From contig NZ_JADHDV010000001.1 in NCBI RefSeq assembly GCF_016820515.1, positions 273,248 to 337,247 on the forward strand: a stretch of 64,000 nt of DNA, in the 5' to 3' direction. The stretch comes from Pseudoxanthomonas beigongshangi. GTDB taxonomy: Bacteria; Pseudomonadota; Gammaproteobacteria; Xanthomonadales; Xanthomonadaceae. The notes under the pieces were generated by a model that saw only the letters and a list, made by a program, of their open reading frames with translations, did no database searches and had not been told where the DNA came from. Shown here piece by piece: positions 18,639 through 27,003 of this stretch. The position numbers and the translations under genes were made by a program. Position 1 is the stretch's first letter. Every line of letters starts with the position of its first letter.

Positions 18639-19606
18639 TGGGGACTTGGCGACGATTTGCCTGCGTGGCTGGACTGCTGTTGCTGGCCTCGTGCCAGCGC
18701 GACGCGGCGGATGACGGGAGCAATGCCGCACGCAAGGCGCAGGATCCCGCGTTCCTGGCGGCCGAGGATCAGTGGCGCGCGCAGCGGCGCGAGGAATTGC
18801 TGAAGCCGGATGGCTGGACCAGCCTGGTCGGGCTGCACTGGATCCAGTTGAAGGCGCACTACATCGGCAGCGGGCCGGACAGCGGCATCCGCCTGGCGGT
18901 CGGACCGGCCAGGCTAGGCATGCTGTCCGACGAGAAAGGGCGCATCCATTTCACTCCCGAACCGGGCGTGGCGGTGACCTTCAACGGCCGACCTGTCCGG
19001 AGCAAGGTGGAGATACCGAGCGATCACGACGAGTCGCCCGGTGTCATCGGCTTCGACGACGGCAAAGGATGGTTGACGGTGATCGAACGCGGTGGCCGCC
19101 ACGCGCTGCGGGTGAAGCACGCCGACGCCGAAAGTCGGGTGCGGTTCGCGGGCCTGAAGTACTGGCCGGCGGCCGCGGACTGGAAAATCCAGGCCCGCTT
19201 CGTGCCGCATCCGCCGGGCAAGACGATCCCGATCGTCGACATCACCGGCACCACCACGCCGTCGCCGAACCCCGGTGCGGTGGAGTTCGAACGCGACGGG
19301 CACCGTTATCGGCTCGAAGCGCTGGGCGATCCCGGCGGGGAACTGTTCTTCGTGCTGGCTGATCGCACCAGCGGCCATGGCAGCTATCCGGCCGGCCGCT
19401 TCCTGGACGCGCCGCCAGTCGACGACGGCAAGGTCTGGCTGGATTTCAACCAGGCCTACAACCCGCCCTGCGCATTCACGCCGTTCGCGACCTGTCCGCT
19501 GCCACCGCCGGAAAACCGCCTGGATCTGGCGATCAGCGCCGGCGAACAGACCTACAAGCCGGCGCCCGCGGCGACGGCGCCCTCCTCACAGAAGGCCACG
19601 CAATGA
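18638..19606 (+). CDS. DUF1684 domain lipoprotein
   Basis: A 322-residue protein with a lipoprotein signal (GLLLLASCQRD, lipobox cysteine near residue 19). The body matches the DUF1684 family, including the late block with PENRLDLAISAGEQTY and the CAFTPFATCPLPP region, which usually precedes it. The function is unknown. The start ATG at 18638 overlaps the mutL stop (TGATG), and its own stop overlaps the next gene (ATGA). All three genes may therefore be translationally coupled. I cannot tell whether the protein faces the periplasm or the cell surface. Confidence 0.82.
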   Translation: MGTWRRFACVAGLLLLASCQRDAADDGSNAARKAQDPAFLAAEDQWRAQRREELLKPDGWTSLVGLHWIQLKAHYIGSGPDSGIRLAVGPARLGMLSDEKGRIHFTPEPGVAVTFNGRPVRSKVEIPSDHDESPGVIGFDDGKGWLTVIERGGRHALRVKHADAESRVRFAGLKYWPAAADWKIQARFVPHPPGKTIPIVDITGTTTPSPNPGAVEFERDGHRYRLEALGDPGGELFFVLADRTSGHGSYPAGRFLDAPPVDDGKVWLDFNQAYNPPCAFTPFATCPLPPPENRLDLAISAGEQTYKPAPAATAPSSQKATQ

Positions 19607-20556
19607 ATCAGACACCTCGCGGAAAGAAGATGCGCCGACTGCGCGCCGTTGGCCTGGCCGTGCTCGCCGCGGTTGCATCCCCGGCATTCGCCGATGCGCC
19701 AAAATCGCAGGGCGAAGCGCCGGTACCGCTGCTGTGGAAGGTTTCCGACAGCGACAACGCCGTCTATCTGCTCGGTTCTTTCCACATGCTGAAACCCGCG
19801 GACTATCCGCTGGCGCGGGACGTGGACGGCGCTTTCGCGGACGCCGAGTCGGTGATGTTCGAACTGTCCCCGGACGAAATGGGACCGGCGCTGTCGACCC
19901 GGATGATGCAGGCCGCGCTGCGCAGCGACGGCAAGAGCCTGCGCGATGATCTGGACGAGGCCACCTGGACGAAGCTGGAGGCCTATGCCGCCAAGAACGG
20001 GATGCCAGTGGCCAATCTCGCCGCATTCAAGCCCTGGTTCGTCGGCTTGACCATCAGCGTGACCGAGATGATGCGGCAGGGGCTGGATCCCAAGATCGGC
20101 CTGGACGCGCACTTCATGGAACAGGCCAAATCCGCCGGCAAGCCGGCCAGCGGCCTGGAGCAGGCCCTGGATCAGATCACCCTGCTGGATGGCATGGACG
20201 CGGTGGAGCAGCGGCAATTCCTCAAGGAAGTCCTGGACCAGGCGGAGAAGGGGCCCGGCCAGACCGAGAAACTGCATGCGGCCTGGCGGCGTGGTGATGC
20301 CGCGATGCTGTGGGAGGAAATGGCCGCCGAGATGAAGCGCGAGTACCCGCGCCTGTACCAGCGCATCAACGTCGATCGCAATGACAACTGGGTGCCGAAG
20401 ATCGAAAAGCGGCTGACCGAGTCCACCAGCGAGGACACGCTGGTGATCGTGGGAGCGCTGCATCTGCTGGGCAGCGATGGTGTGGTCGAGAAGCTGCGCG
20501 CGCGCGGCTACCAGGTCGAGCGCATCTGCTCGGCGTGCAAGGCGCCGCAGAAGTAA
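19603..20556 (+). CDS. TraB/GumN family protein
   Basis: A 317-residue exported protein. Residues 1-31 form a signal peptide ending ASPAFA. The TraB/GumN marks are LWKVSDSDNAVYLLGSFHML near residues 44-63 (GSxH) and the C-terminal TLVIVGALHLLGSDGVVEKL (GxxH). Relatives are proposed metal-dependent proteases, and one gene of the family, gumN, ends the xanthan cluster of Xanthomonas; no gum genes are near this copy. It overlaps the DUF1684 gene by four bases. Two cysteines close to the end (ICSAC) could bind metal or form a disulfide; this is inference. Confidence 0.85.
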   Translation: MNQTPRGKKMRRLRAVGLAVLAAVASPAFADAPKSQGEAPVPLLWKVSDSDNAVYLLGSFHMLKPADYPLARDVDGAFADAESVMFELSPDEMGPALSTRMMQAALRSDGKSLRDDLDEATWTKLEAYAAKNGMPVANLAAFKPWFVGLTISVTEMMRQGLDPKIGLDAHFMEQAKSAGKPASGLEQALDQITLLDGMDAVEQRQFLKEVLDQAEKGPGQTEKLHAAWRRGDAAMLWEEMAAEMKREYPRLYQRINVDRNDNWVPKIEKRLTESTSEDTLVIVGALHLLGSDGVVEKLRARGYQVERICSACKAPQK

Positions 20557-20610
20557 CCGGTAGAAGTAATCTGGATACGTGCGGATATCTGCGTACGATG
20601 AAAACGCCGG

Positions 20611-21030
20611 CTATGGAGCCGGTGTCATCACGATGCAATCGACCGGGCAGGCCGACACACAGAGTTCGCAGCCGGTGCACAGCGGATCGATGACCACGTG
20701 CATGTGCTTGGCGCCGCCGATGATGGCGTCGACCGGGCAGGCCTGGATGCACTTGGTGCAGCCGATGCAGTCGGCTTCGACGACTACCGCGACCGCCGGC
20801 GGCTTGTGTTCGCCACGCGCGCGGTCATAGGGAAGCGCGGGACGGTCGAGCAGCCGCGCCAGCGCATGCGCGCCGGCGTCGCCGCCGGGCGGACAGCGAT
20901 CCACGTCCGCCTCGCCGCGCGCCATCGCCTCGGCATAGGGCCGGCAGCCGTCAAAACCGCACTGGCCGCACTGGGTCTGCGGCAGCAGCCTGTCCAGGCG
21001 TTCGACCAATGCGGGCGTGGCGTGGTTCAT
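20611..21030 (-). CDS. rnfB: RnfB-like ferredoxin, stand-alone
   Basis: A 139-residue iron-sulfur protein. It starts with a Fe4 domain ([20 protein letters not shown]) and has two 4Fe-4S motifs ([16 protein letters not shown] and [16 protein letters not shown]). This is the RnfB layout but without its N-terminal membrane helix, and no other rnf gene is in the window, so it is more likely a soluble ferredoxin than part of an Rnf complex. It lies 67 bp downstream of metG on the same strand and may share its transcript. The gene symbol follows the family name only. Confidence 0.8.
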   Translation of the reverse strand: MNHATPALVERLDRLLPQTQCGQCGFDGCRPYAEAMARGEADVDRCPPGGDAGAHALARLLDRPALPYDRARGEHKPPAVAVVVEADCIGCTKCIQACPVDAIIGGAKHMHVVIDPLCTGCELCVSACPVDCIVMTPAP

Positions 21031-21097
21031 GCGAGGGCGGCGCGAGGCATGGACGCGTGGCCGATCTCTGTCGCGGACGCCTGATCGCGGGGACGAA

Positions 21098-23164
21098 TCA
21101 GCGGACCGGCATGCCAGGCTGCGCGCCGTCGTCGGCGTCCAGCAGGGCCAGCGCGCCGCCGTCGAAACCGGCCGACAGGATCATTCCCTCGCTGAGGCCG
21201 AAACGCATCTTGCGCGGTGCCAGGTTGGCGATGAACACCACGTTGCGGCCAACCAGCTTCTCCGGCTCGCCGTAACTGGCGCGGATGCCCGAGAAGATCT
21301 GGCGCTTGCCCAGATCGCCCGCGTCCAGTTCGAAGCGCAGCAGCTTGTCCGAACCGTCGACGAACTCGCAGGCCAGCACCTTGCCGATGCGCAGATCGAG
21401 CTTGGCGAAGTCGTCGATGCCGATATGGCTGGTCGCGTCACCGGTCGTCTCCGGCTTGGCGGGCGCGGACGGGGCGGCCTTGGCCGGTGCCGGCGTGGCG
21501 GTGGTGGCGGGAGCGAGGGTTTCCTTGGAGGCTTCAGTCATGGCGTCGATCAACTTCGGGTCAATGCGGGTAAACAGTGCGGCGTACGGCTGGATGTTCC
21601 GGCCGGTGAGCGGCGCATCCAGATCCGGCCAGGCGGTGACGGGCGCGGCGAGGAAGGCCTCGGCCTGTTCCGCGGTGCGCGGCAGCACCGGCTTGAGCGC
21701 GGCGGCCAGCACGCGGAACAGGTTCAGGCCCTGGGTGCAGACCGCCTGCAACTCGGCGTCGGCGCCTTCCTGCTTGGCGATCACCCACGGCTTCCGATCG
21801 TCGATGTAGCGGTTGGCTTCGTCGGCCAGCGCCATGGTGGCGCGGATCGCGGCGGCCGGATCGTTGCGCTCGTACGCCTCGCGCACCGGCGCCAGCACGG
21901 CGACGAAGCGGTCGTACATCGCGGGATCCGGCAGGGAGTCGGCGAGGCGGCCGCCGAAGCGCTTGTCGATGAAACCGGCGCAGCGACTGGCCAGGTTGAC
22001 GAACTTGCCGACCAGATCGGCGTTCACCCGCGCGGTGAAGTCGCCCAGGTTCAGATCCAGATCGTCGACACCGCCGGAGGATTTGGCGGCGTAGTAGTAG
22101 CGCAAGGCTTCGGCTTCCAGACCGACATCCAGGTAGGTCCGTGCCTTCACGAAGGTGCCGCGCGACTTGGACATCTTGGCGCCGTCCACGGTCAGGTAGC
22201 CGTTGACGTGCAGGCGGGTCGGCGCGCGATGGCCGGTGCCGTGCAGCACCGCCGGCCAGAACAGGCCATGGAAATTGACGATGTCCTTGCCGATGAAGTG
22301 ATGGAGTTCCACCTCGGTCCCGGCGCGCAGATGCGCGTCGAAATCCAGGCCCTTCTTTTCGCACAACACCCTGAAGCTGCTCAGGTAGCCGATCGGCGCG
22401 TCCAGCCAGACATAGAAATACTTGCCCGGCGCACCCGGAATGCCGAAGCCGAAGTAGGGCGCATCGCGGGAAATGTCCCAGGCGCGCAGGCCGCCCTCGG
22501 CGTCCAGCCACTCCATCAGCTTGGCCTTCACGCCCGGCAGCGCCACGTCTCCCGCCAGCCATTCGCGCAGGAAGCCTTCGAAACGACCGACCTCGAAGAA
22601 GAAATGTTCGGAGTCGCGGATTTCCGGCGTCGCGCCCGACAGCACCGACTTCGGTTCCTTCAGATCGGTCGGCGCATAGGTCGCACCACAGACCTCGCAG
22701 TTGTCGCCGTACTGATCCGGCGAACCGCAGTTGGGGCAGATGCCCTTGATGTAGCGATCCGGCAGGAACATGCCCTTGGCCGGATCGTAGAACTGGGCGA
22801 CATTGCGGCGCGCGATATGGCCGCCGGCATCCAGCCTGGCGTAGAACGCTTCGGTCAGCTCGCGGTTGATCGCCGAGTTGGTGGAATCGTAGTGATCGAA
22901 CGCCACGCCGAAGGCGGCGAAATCACGCTCGTGGCCGGCCTGTACGTCCGCCACGAAAGCTTCCGGCGTCGTGCCCGCCTTCTCCGCCGCCAGCATGATC
23001 GGGGTGCCGTGGGTGTCGTCGGCGCAGACGAAATGGGTGGTGTTCCCGGCCAGGCGGCGGGCACGGACCCAGATGTCGGCCTGGATGTAGCCCACCAGGT
23101 GGCCCAGGTGCAGCGGACCGTTGGCGTAGGGCAGGGCGGTGGTGACGAGGGCGGTGCGGCTCAT
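21098..23164 (-). CDS. metG: Methionyl-tRNA synthetase
   Basis: Charges tRNA-Met. The 688-residue protein has the HIGH motif as HLGH in [16 protein letters not shown], a zinc knuckle region with CPNCGS and CEVCG, and the KMSKS motif in [14 protein letters not shown]-terminal tRNA-binding domain ([20 protein letters not shown]) follows an Ala/Pro-rich linker. Its length is close to E. coli MetG (677), the long dimeric form. It is followed by the RnfB-like gene and separated from the DUF2147 gene upstream by a terminator. Confidence 0.97.
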   Translation of the reverse strand: MSRTALVTTALPYANGPLHLGHLVGYIQADIWVRARRLAGNTTHFVCADDTHGTPIMLAAEKAGTTPEAFVADVQAGHERDFAAFGVAFDHYDSTNSAINRELTEAFYARLDAGGHIARRNVAQFYDPAKGMFLPDRYIKGICPNCGSPDQYGDNCEVCGATYAPTDLKEPKSVLSGATPEIRDSEHFFFEVGRFEGFLREWLAGDVALPGVKAKLMEWLDAEGGLRAWDISRDAPYFGFGIPGAPGKYFYVWLDAPIGYLSSFRVLCEKKGLDFDAHLRAGTEVELHHFIGKDIVNFHGLFWPAVLHGTGHRAPTRLHVNGYLTVDGAKMSKSRGTFVKARTYLDVGLEAEALRYYYAAKSSGGVDDLDLNLGDFTARVNADLVGKFVNLASRCAGFIDKRFGGRLADSLPDPAMYDRFVAVLAPVREAYERNDPAAAIRATMALADEANRYIDDRKPWVIAKQEGADAELQAVCTQGLNLFRVLAAALKPVLPRTAEQAEAFLAAPVTAWPDLDAPLTGRNIQPYAALFTRIDPKLIDAMTEASKETLAPATTATPAPAKAAPSAPAKPETTGDATSHIGIDDFAKLDLRIGKVLACEFVDGSDKLLRFELDAGDLGKRQIFSGIRASYGEPEKLVGRNVVFIANLAPRKMRFGLSEGMILSAGFDGGALALLDADDGAQPGMPVR

Positions 23165-23205
23165 GGCGGACGGCTTGCGGGGAGTCGGTCATTATCGCAT
23201 GGCCC

Positions 23206-23236
23206 AAAAAAGACAGCCCGGCGGGGCCGGGCTGTC
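23206..23236 (-). terminator. Intrinsic terminator downstream of the DUF2147 gene
   Basis: On the minus strand, an 11-bp GC-rich stem (GACAGCCCGGC with its complement) and a three-base loop are followed by six T residues. It stands between the DUF2147 gene and metG and ends the former's transcript. Confidence 0.85.
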
Positions 23237-23259
23237 GGGAACGCTGGATGTGACGGCGC

Positions 23260-23703
23260 TTACTCGCGCTGCCAGGTCTGCGCGCGGCAGATGAATGCGA
23301 TGCAGCCGGAGACGTCCAGTTTCTGGCCGCCGGCCTGCAGTTCCATCTTCGACTTGTAGGTCTTGCCGTTGGCCGGATCCAGGATGGTGCCGCCGCTCCA
23401 TTCGTTGGCGCCGTCGGCCTTCAGGCCCCACAGGATCACCATGCCCTTGACCGGCTTGTCCTTGCGATCGCCGGTGCACTTGTCGCAGGTCGGGTTGGGG
23501 CCGCGATCCGAGTGCAGCACGTCGACCACCTTGCCGGCCAGCGAGCCATTGGTGGTGGTGTAGATCTCCACGATCGACTTCACCTTGCCGGTCTTGTCGT
23601 CGATGGTCTTCCAGCGGCCCACCGCGCCGTCGGCGGCGGAAGCGGCCAGGGATGCCGCCAGCAGCGGCAGGGCCAGCAGGGTGGCGGTCAGGATCTTGCG
23701 CAT
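23260..23703 (-). CDS. DUF2147 domain secreted protein
   Basis: A 147-residue exported protein. The signal peptide (residues 1-23, LLAASLAASA) is followed by the DUF2147 features VGRWKTIDDKTGKVKS, CDKCTGDRKDKPVKGM and the closing GCIAFICRAQTWQR. The family is of unknown function, periplasmic and common in proteobacteria. The ATG at 23703 has a strong GGGAGG ribosome site; the frame stays open further upstream but without the signal peptide. A terminator follows. Four cysteines could form two disulfides. Confidence 0.85.
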   Translation of the reverse strand: MRKILTATLLALPLLAASLAASAADGAVGRWKTIDDKTGKVKSIVEIYTTTNGSLAGKVVDVLHSDRGPNPTCDKCTGDRKDKPVKGMVILWGLKADGANEWSGGTILDPANGKTYKSKMELQAGGQKLDVSGCIAFICRAQTWQRE

Positions 23704-23857
23704 GTTCCCCTCCCAGGGAGTCTTGGACGAACCGGCGGAACCCGCCGGAATGGCCTCCTTTATACCGCATCCGCTGGCGTATGGAAGCGGCGGGGCCGGG
23801 CGGTTCAGGCCGCGGCCGGTCGCCCCGACGCCTGGCCCGGAAAGCCTGCCGGGCACG

Positions 23858-23888
23858 AAAAAGAAAAGCCCCGCCTTGCGGCGGGGCC
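23858..23888 (-). terminator. Intrinsic terminator of TonB receptor 1
   Basis: On the minus strand, a nine-base stem (GCCCCGCC core, GCAA loop) runs into TTTTCTTTTT. It lies 26 bp after the stop of the receptor gene at 23914. Confidence 0.85.
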
Positions 23889-23913
23889 TTTGGTACTGCT
23901 GGGTGTCCGGCGG

Positions 23914-26766
23914 TTACTTGCCGAACTTGTAGCGCGCTTCCACGAAGAACGAACGGCCGTACACGTTGTACAGGTAGTTGTTGTACGGCGTGGCCTCGTT
24001 GCCGGGGTAGCTGCGGGCCTGGTCTTCCGGGGTCTTGTCCAGGACGTTGTTGACCATGAACGAGAATTCCAGGTTGTCCATCGGCGCGTAGTTCACGCTC
24101 ATGTTGTACGTGATGTACGGCGCCCACCAGCCGGCGCGCGGATCGGTGAAGCCACGGGTGTTGTACGCGACCCAGTTCGGCGTCTTGCCGATGCGGTTCG
24201 CATAGACCGTGGTGGTCCACTTGTCCTTGTTCCAGGCCACCGACAGGTCGGCGCGGGTCTTGGCGTACGCGTCATACACCCACATCGAGTACGGGTCGCG
24301 CAGCAGGTCGATCGCGGGATCGCCCGGCAGCGGGGTGACCGTGTGCTTCAGCGTGTTGGTGTAGTTGCCGGCGAACTTCAGCGCGCCGAAGCGGCCGATG
24401 TCCAGCAGGTAGTTGACGCTGGCGTTGACCGCGCGCAGCTTCTGCTTGGCGACGTTGACCTTCGGGGTGAACACGGTCTCGATCGCGCCGGTGCCGTCAC
24501 GCGTGATCCAGGCCAGCGCGTTCTCGCAACCCTGCGAACCGGTGTCCATCTGGCCGGTGCGGCAGTAGTACTCCATCAGCGACAGCTGGTCGGTGCTCTG
24601 CAGGTCGACTTCGTTCTCGATGTCCCACGCGAAGTAGTCCACCGACATCGACAGATTGCTGCTCGGCGCCCAGACCACGCCGGCGCTCCACACGTCCGCG
24701 GTGATCGGTTCCAGCTTCGGATTGCCCGCCTGCTGGCCGAAGAACTGCGAGTCGTCATAGGCGCAGTCGGCGGTGTTGCCCGGCAGGTAGCCTTCCTGGG
24801 CGCAGCGATAGTAGTCGGTCACCTGGTCGTAGTAGCCGCTGACACCCTGGAAGGTGTCGGACAGGGTCGGCGCGCGGAACGCGGTGCCGTACTTGCCGCG
24901 CAGCAGCAGGCTTTCGATCGGGCGGTACTCCAGGCCGATGCTGTAGGTCGGCTTGTCGACGGTTTCGCCGTAGGCGTCGAACGCGTCATAGCGGCCGGAC
25001 AGGGTCACGGTCAGCGGCTCCAGCACCGGCAGGCGCAGTTCGCTGGTGACCGCGTAGCGGGTGCGGTGACCGGCGCCGCTCACGGCTGTGGTGCCCCACA
25101 CCTGCGATTCCAGCGTTTCCGGATCCGCGATCAGGCGTGCGTCGGGCGTGTAGTCCCAACCCTGGTTGCCGCCTTCGACCACCACGGCCAGGCCGGCGTC
25201 GCCGCCCGGCAGCGAGAACAGCGCGCTGTTGGTCACCTGCGCGCGCAGCATGTTGTCCCAGGTCTTGCTGCGCGAGGTCGCGAAACCGGTGAAGCTGGCG
25301 AAGTCGGCCGGCGACATCGGGGTATAGAACGCCGCGTAGTCCGGACGGAACACCGGATACAGGCCCTGCACCGGATCCAGGCCCAGCTGCGGGCCCAGCA
25401 CGTTCTGCTCGAAGTAGTCGTTGATCGGATCCGCCCAGCGGGCGAAGCGGCGCTGCTTCAGGCGGTACTCGGTGCGGGTCAGGCCCAGATCCCAGTCCCA
25501 GTTGCCCAGCACGCCGTTGGCGCCGAAGGTCACCGAGTAGGAACTGCTGCGATCGGTGTTCATGATGTCGCGGTAGCCTTCGCCGCCGATGTCCTCGGGC
25601 GAGAACGCGCGCTGCAGGTTGACCAGCGCATCGAGGTCCGGATCGTAGAAGTAGCCGTACTTGGCGCTGGTGCTCCACCAGGTGTAGGCCGAACCGGTGG
25701 CGTACTTCACTTCTTCATGGCTGTACAGCACGTCGCCGTACAACTGCAGGCTGTCGCTGACGTCGAAGGTCGCGTGGCCGTAGGCCTGCGCGGATTCCTT
25801 GCCGTTGGTGATGGTGCGGTAGCCCGGCGTGCTGAACGAACCGCAGTACTGGCCGAAGCCCGGACGGTTCTGCAGCCCTTCGGTGCCGCCGAACTGGCCG
25901 CTGACGTTGGCGCAGTTGTTCGGATCCAGGAACAGGTAGCCGTTATTGGCCGGGCGGATGCCGCCGCTGGCCGCGTAGTCGCGGTAGCCGGCGACCAGGT
26001 AGTCGCGGCTGGCCAGCGGCGCGGTGTAGCCGTTGACGTTGTACTGCTTGGTCAGATCGCGCTGGTAGCCCCAGATCGGATCCTTGGTCTCGGCCTGGAT
26101 GCCGGCCAGCACGTTCAGGCGGCCGTCGTAGCCGGTGAAGCCCTTGGCCAGGCTGAAGCGGAAGCTGTCGCCGCCGCCGTCGCCATAGGCGCCGCCGCGC
26201 ACGCTGAGCGCGCCGCCGTCCATGTTCTTCTTCAGGATGATGTTGATGACGCCGGCGATCGCGTCCGAACCGTACAGGGAGGACTGGCCGCCCGGCAGGA
26301 TCTCGATGCGCTCGACCAGATCGATCGGAATGCCGCTGATGTTGTTGAAGGTATCGCTACCGTTGTACAGCGCCGGATAGTTGGCCATCGGGCGGCCGTC
26401 GATCAGGTACTTGGTGTAGCCCGGATCCAGGCCGAACATGCTGACCGTCTCGGCGCCCTGGGTGAAGGCGGCGGAGGTCTGGCCGCCCTGGATGCCGCCG
26501 GTGGAGAACGCGGACTGCTGCAGGGCATCGGCGATGCTGGTGAAACCACGGGTCTTGATGTCCTCGGCGGAAATCGTGGTGACCGGGGTGAAGTTTTCCA
26601 GCTGGGTCTGGGGGATGAGCGAACCGGTGACCGTGACCTTGTCGAGGTTGGTGGTGTCGCCGGCGGGAGCGGGGGAGGCGTCTTGAGCGAAAGCGGCGGT
26701 CGGGGCCAACAGGACGGCGACCATCGCCGCGGTCAGGCGGCTCCGCTTGATGTTGCGAACTGGCAT
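23914..26766 (-). CDS. TonB-dependent receptor 1
   Basis: A 950-residue outer membrane receptor that takes up an unknown ligand with energy from TonB-ExbB-ExbD. I start it at ATG 26766 (MPVRNIKRSRLTAAMVAVLL), which gives a clear 28-residue signal peptide and has AAGGAA upstream. The plug domain (about residues 40-165) holds LDKVTVTGSLIPQ, probably serving as TonB box, and SLYGSDAIAGVINIILKKN. The beta-barrel runs to the end, ARYKFGK. It is only distantly like the next two receptors. A shared direct repeat lies 103 bp upstream of the start. Neighbouring genes give no hint of the ligand. Confidence 0.92.
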   Translation of the reverse strand: MPVRNIKRSRLTAAMVAVLLAPTAAFAQDASPAPAGDTTNLDKVTVTGSLIPQTQLENFTPVTTISAEDIKTRGFTSIADALQQSAFSTGGIQGGQTSAAFTQGAETVSMFGLDPGYTKYLIDGRPMANYPALYNGSDTFNNISGIPIDLVERIEILPGGQSSLYGSDAIAGVINIILKKNMDGGALSVRGGAYGDGGGDSFRFSLAKGFTGYDGRLNVLAGIQAETKDPIWGYQRDLTKQYNVNGYTAPLASRDYLVAGYRDYAASGGIRPANNGYLFLDPNNCANVSGQFGGTEGLQNRPGFGQYCGSFSTPGYRTITNGKESAQAYGHATFDVSDSLQLYGDVLYSHEEVKYATGSAYTWWSTSAKYGYFYDPDLDALVNLQRAFSPEDIGGEGYRDIMNTDRSSSYSVTFGANGVLGNWDWDLGLTRTEYRLKQRRFARWADPINDYFEQNVLGPQLGLDPVQGLYPVFRPDYAAFYTPMSPADFASFTGFATSRSKTWDNMLRAQVTNSALFSLPGGDAGLAVVVEGGNQGWDYTPDARLIADPETLESQVWGTTAVSGAGHRTRYAVTSELRLPVLEPLTVTLSGRYDAFDAYGETVDKPTYSIGLEYRPIESLLLRGKYGTAFRAPTLSDTFQGVSGYYDQVTDYYRCAQEGYLPGNTADCAYDDSQFFGQQAGNPKLEPITADVWSAGVVWAPSSNLSMSVDYFAWDIENEVDLQSTDQLSLMEYYCRTGQMDTGSQGCENALAWITRDGTGAIETVFTPKVNVAKQKLRAVNASVNYLLDIGRFGALKFAGNYTNTLKHTVTPLPGDPAIDLLRDPYSMWVYDAYAKTRADLSVAWNKDKWTTTVYANRIGKTPNWVAYNTRGFTDPRAGWWAPYITYNMSVNYAPMDNLEFSFMVNNVLDKTPEDQARSYPGNEATPYNNYLYNVYGRSFFVEARYKFGK

Positions 26767-26868
26767 TTGCTTGTTATTCCTTGGAACGGATTGCAAAAGG
26801 TGCGGCCCTTCGCGCTGTTCCCTCAGCCAGACCACAGAGTTCCCCGACATTCCTGGGGGGCGGCGAAC

Positions 26869-26884
26869 TTAACACGCATTTAAC
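26869..26884 (-). promoter_or_regulatory. 11-bp-period direct repeat upstream of TonB receptor 1
   Basis: The plus strand reads TTAAC, six bases, TTAAC (GTTAA-N6-GTTAA in the gene direction). The same element with the same spacing precedes receptors 2 and 3. It could be an operator for an OmpR/PhoB-type regulator or part of the promoter. A GTAAC-GTTT-GTTAC inverted repeat lies next to it at 26892-26905. Confidence 0.55.
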
Positions 26885-26947
26885 TGCCACTGTAACGTTT
26901 GTTACGTTTTGTGAAGGCGAGTGGACAGGCTTGGTTAAGCAGTCGCC

Positions 26948-26979
26948 AAAAAGAAAGCCCGGCTTGCGCCGGGCTTTCG
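26948..26979 (-). terminator. Intrinsic terminator of TonB receptor 2
   Basis: On the minus strand, a GAAAGCCCGGC / GCCGGGCTTTC hairpin is followed by TTTTT. It lies 25 bp after the stop of the receptor gene. Confidence 0.8.
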
Positions 26980-27003
26980 ATATTGCGTGGACTACGGGTC
27001 CGA

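Noticed and set aside
20611..21030. Evidence for an Rnf ion-pumping complex.
   Set aside because: Only an RnfB-like ferredoxin without membrane helix is present; the other five subunits are not in the window.
23512..26883. A plus-strand open frame of over 1100 codons opposite TonB receptor 1.
   Set aside because: The receptor on the minus strand has signal peptide, plug and barrel; the opposite frame shows only biased composition. The similar frames opposite metG and receptor 3 were rejected for the same reason.
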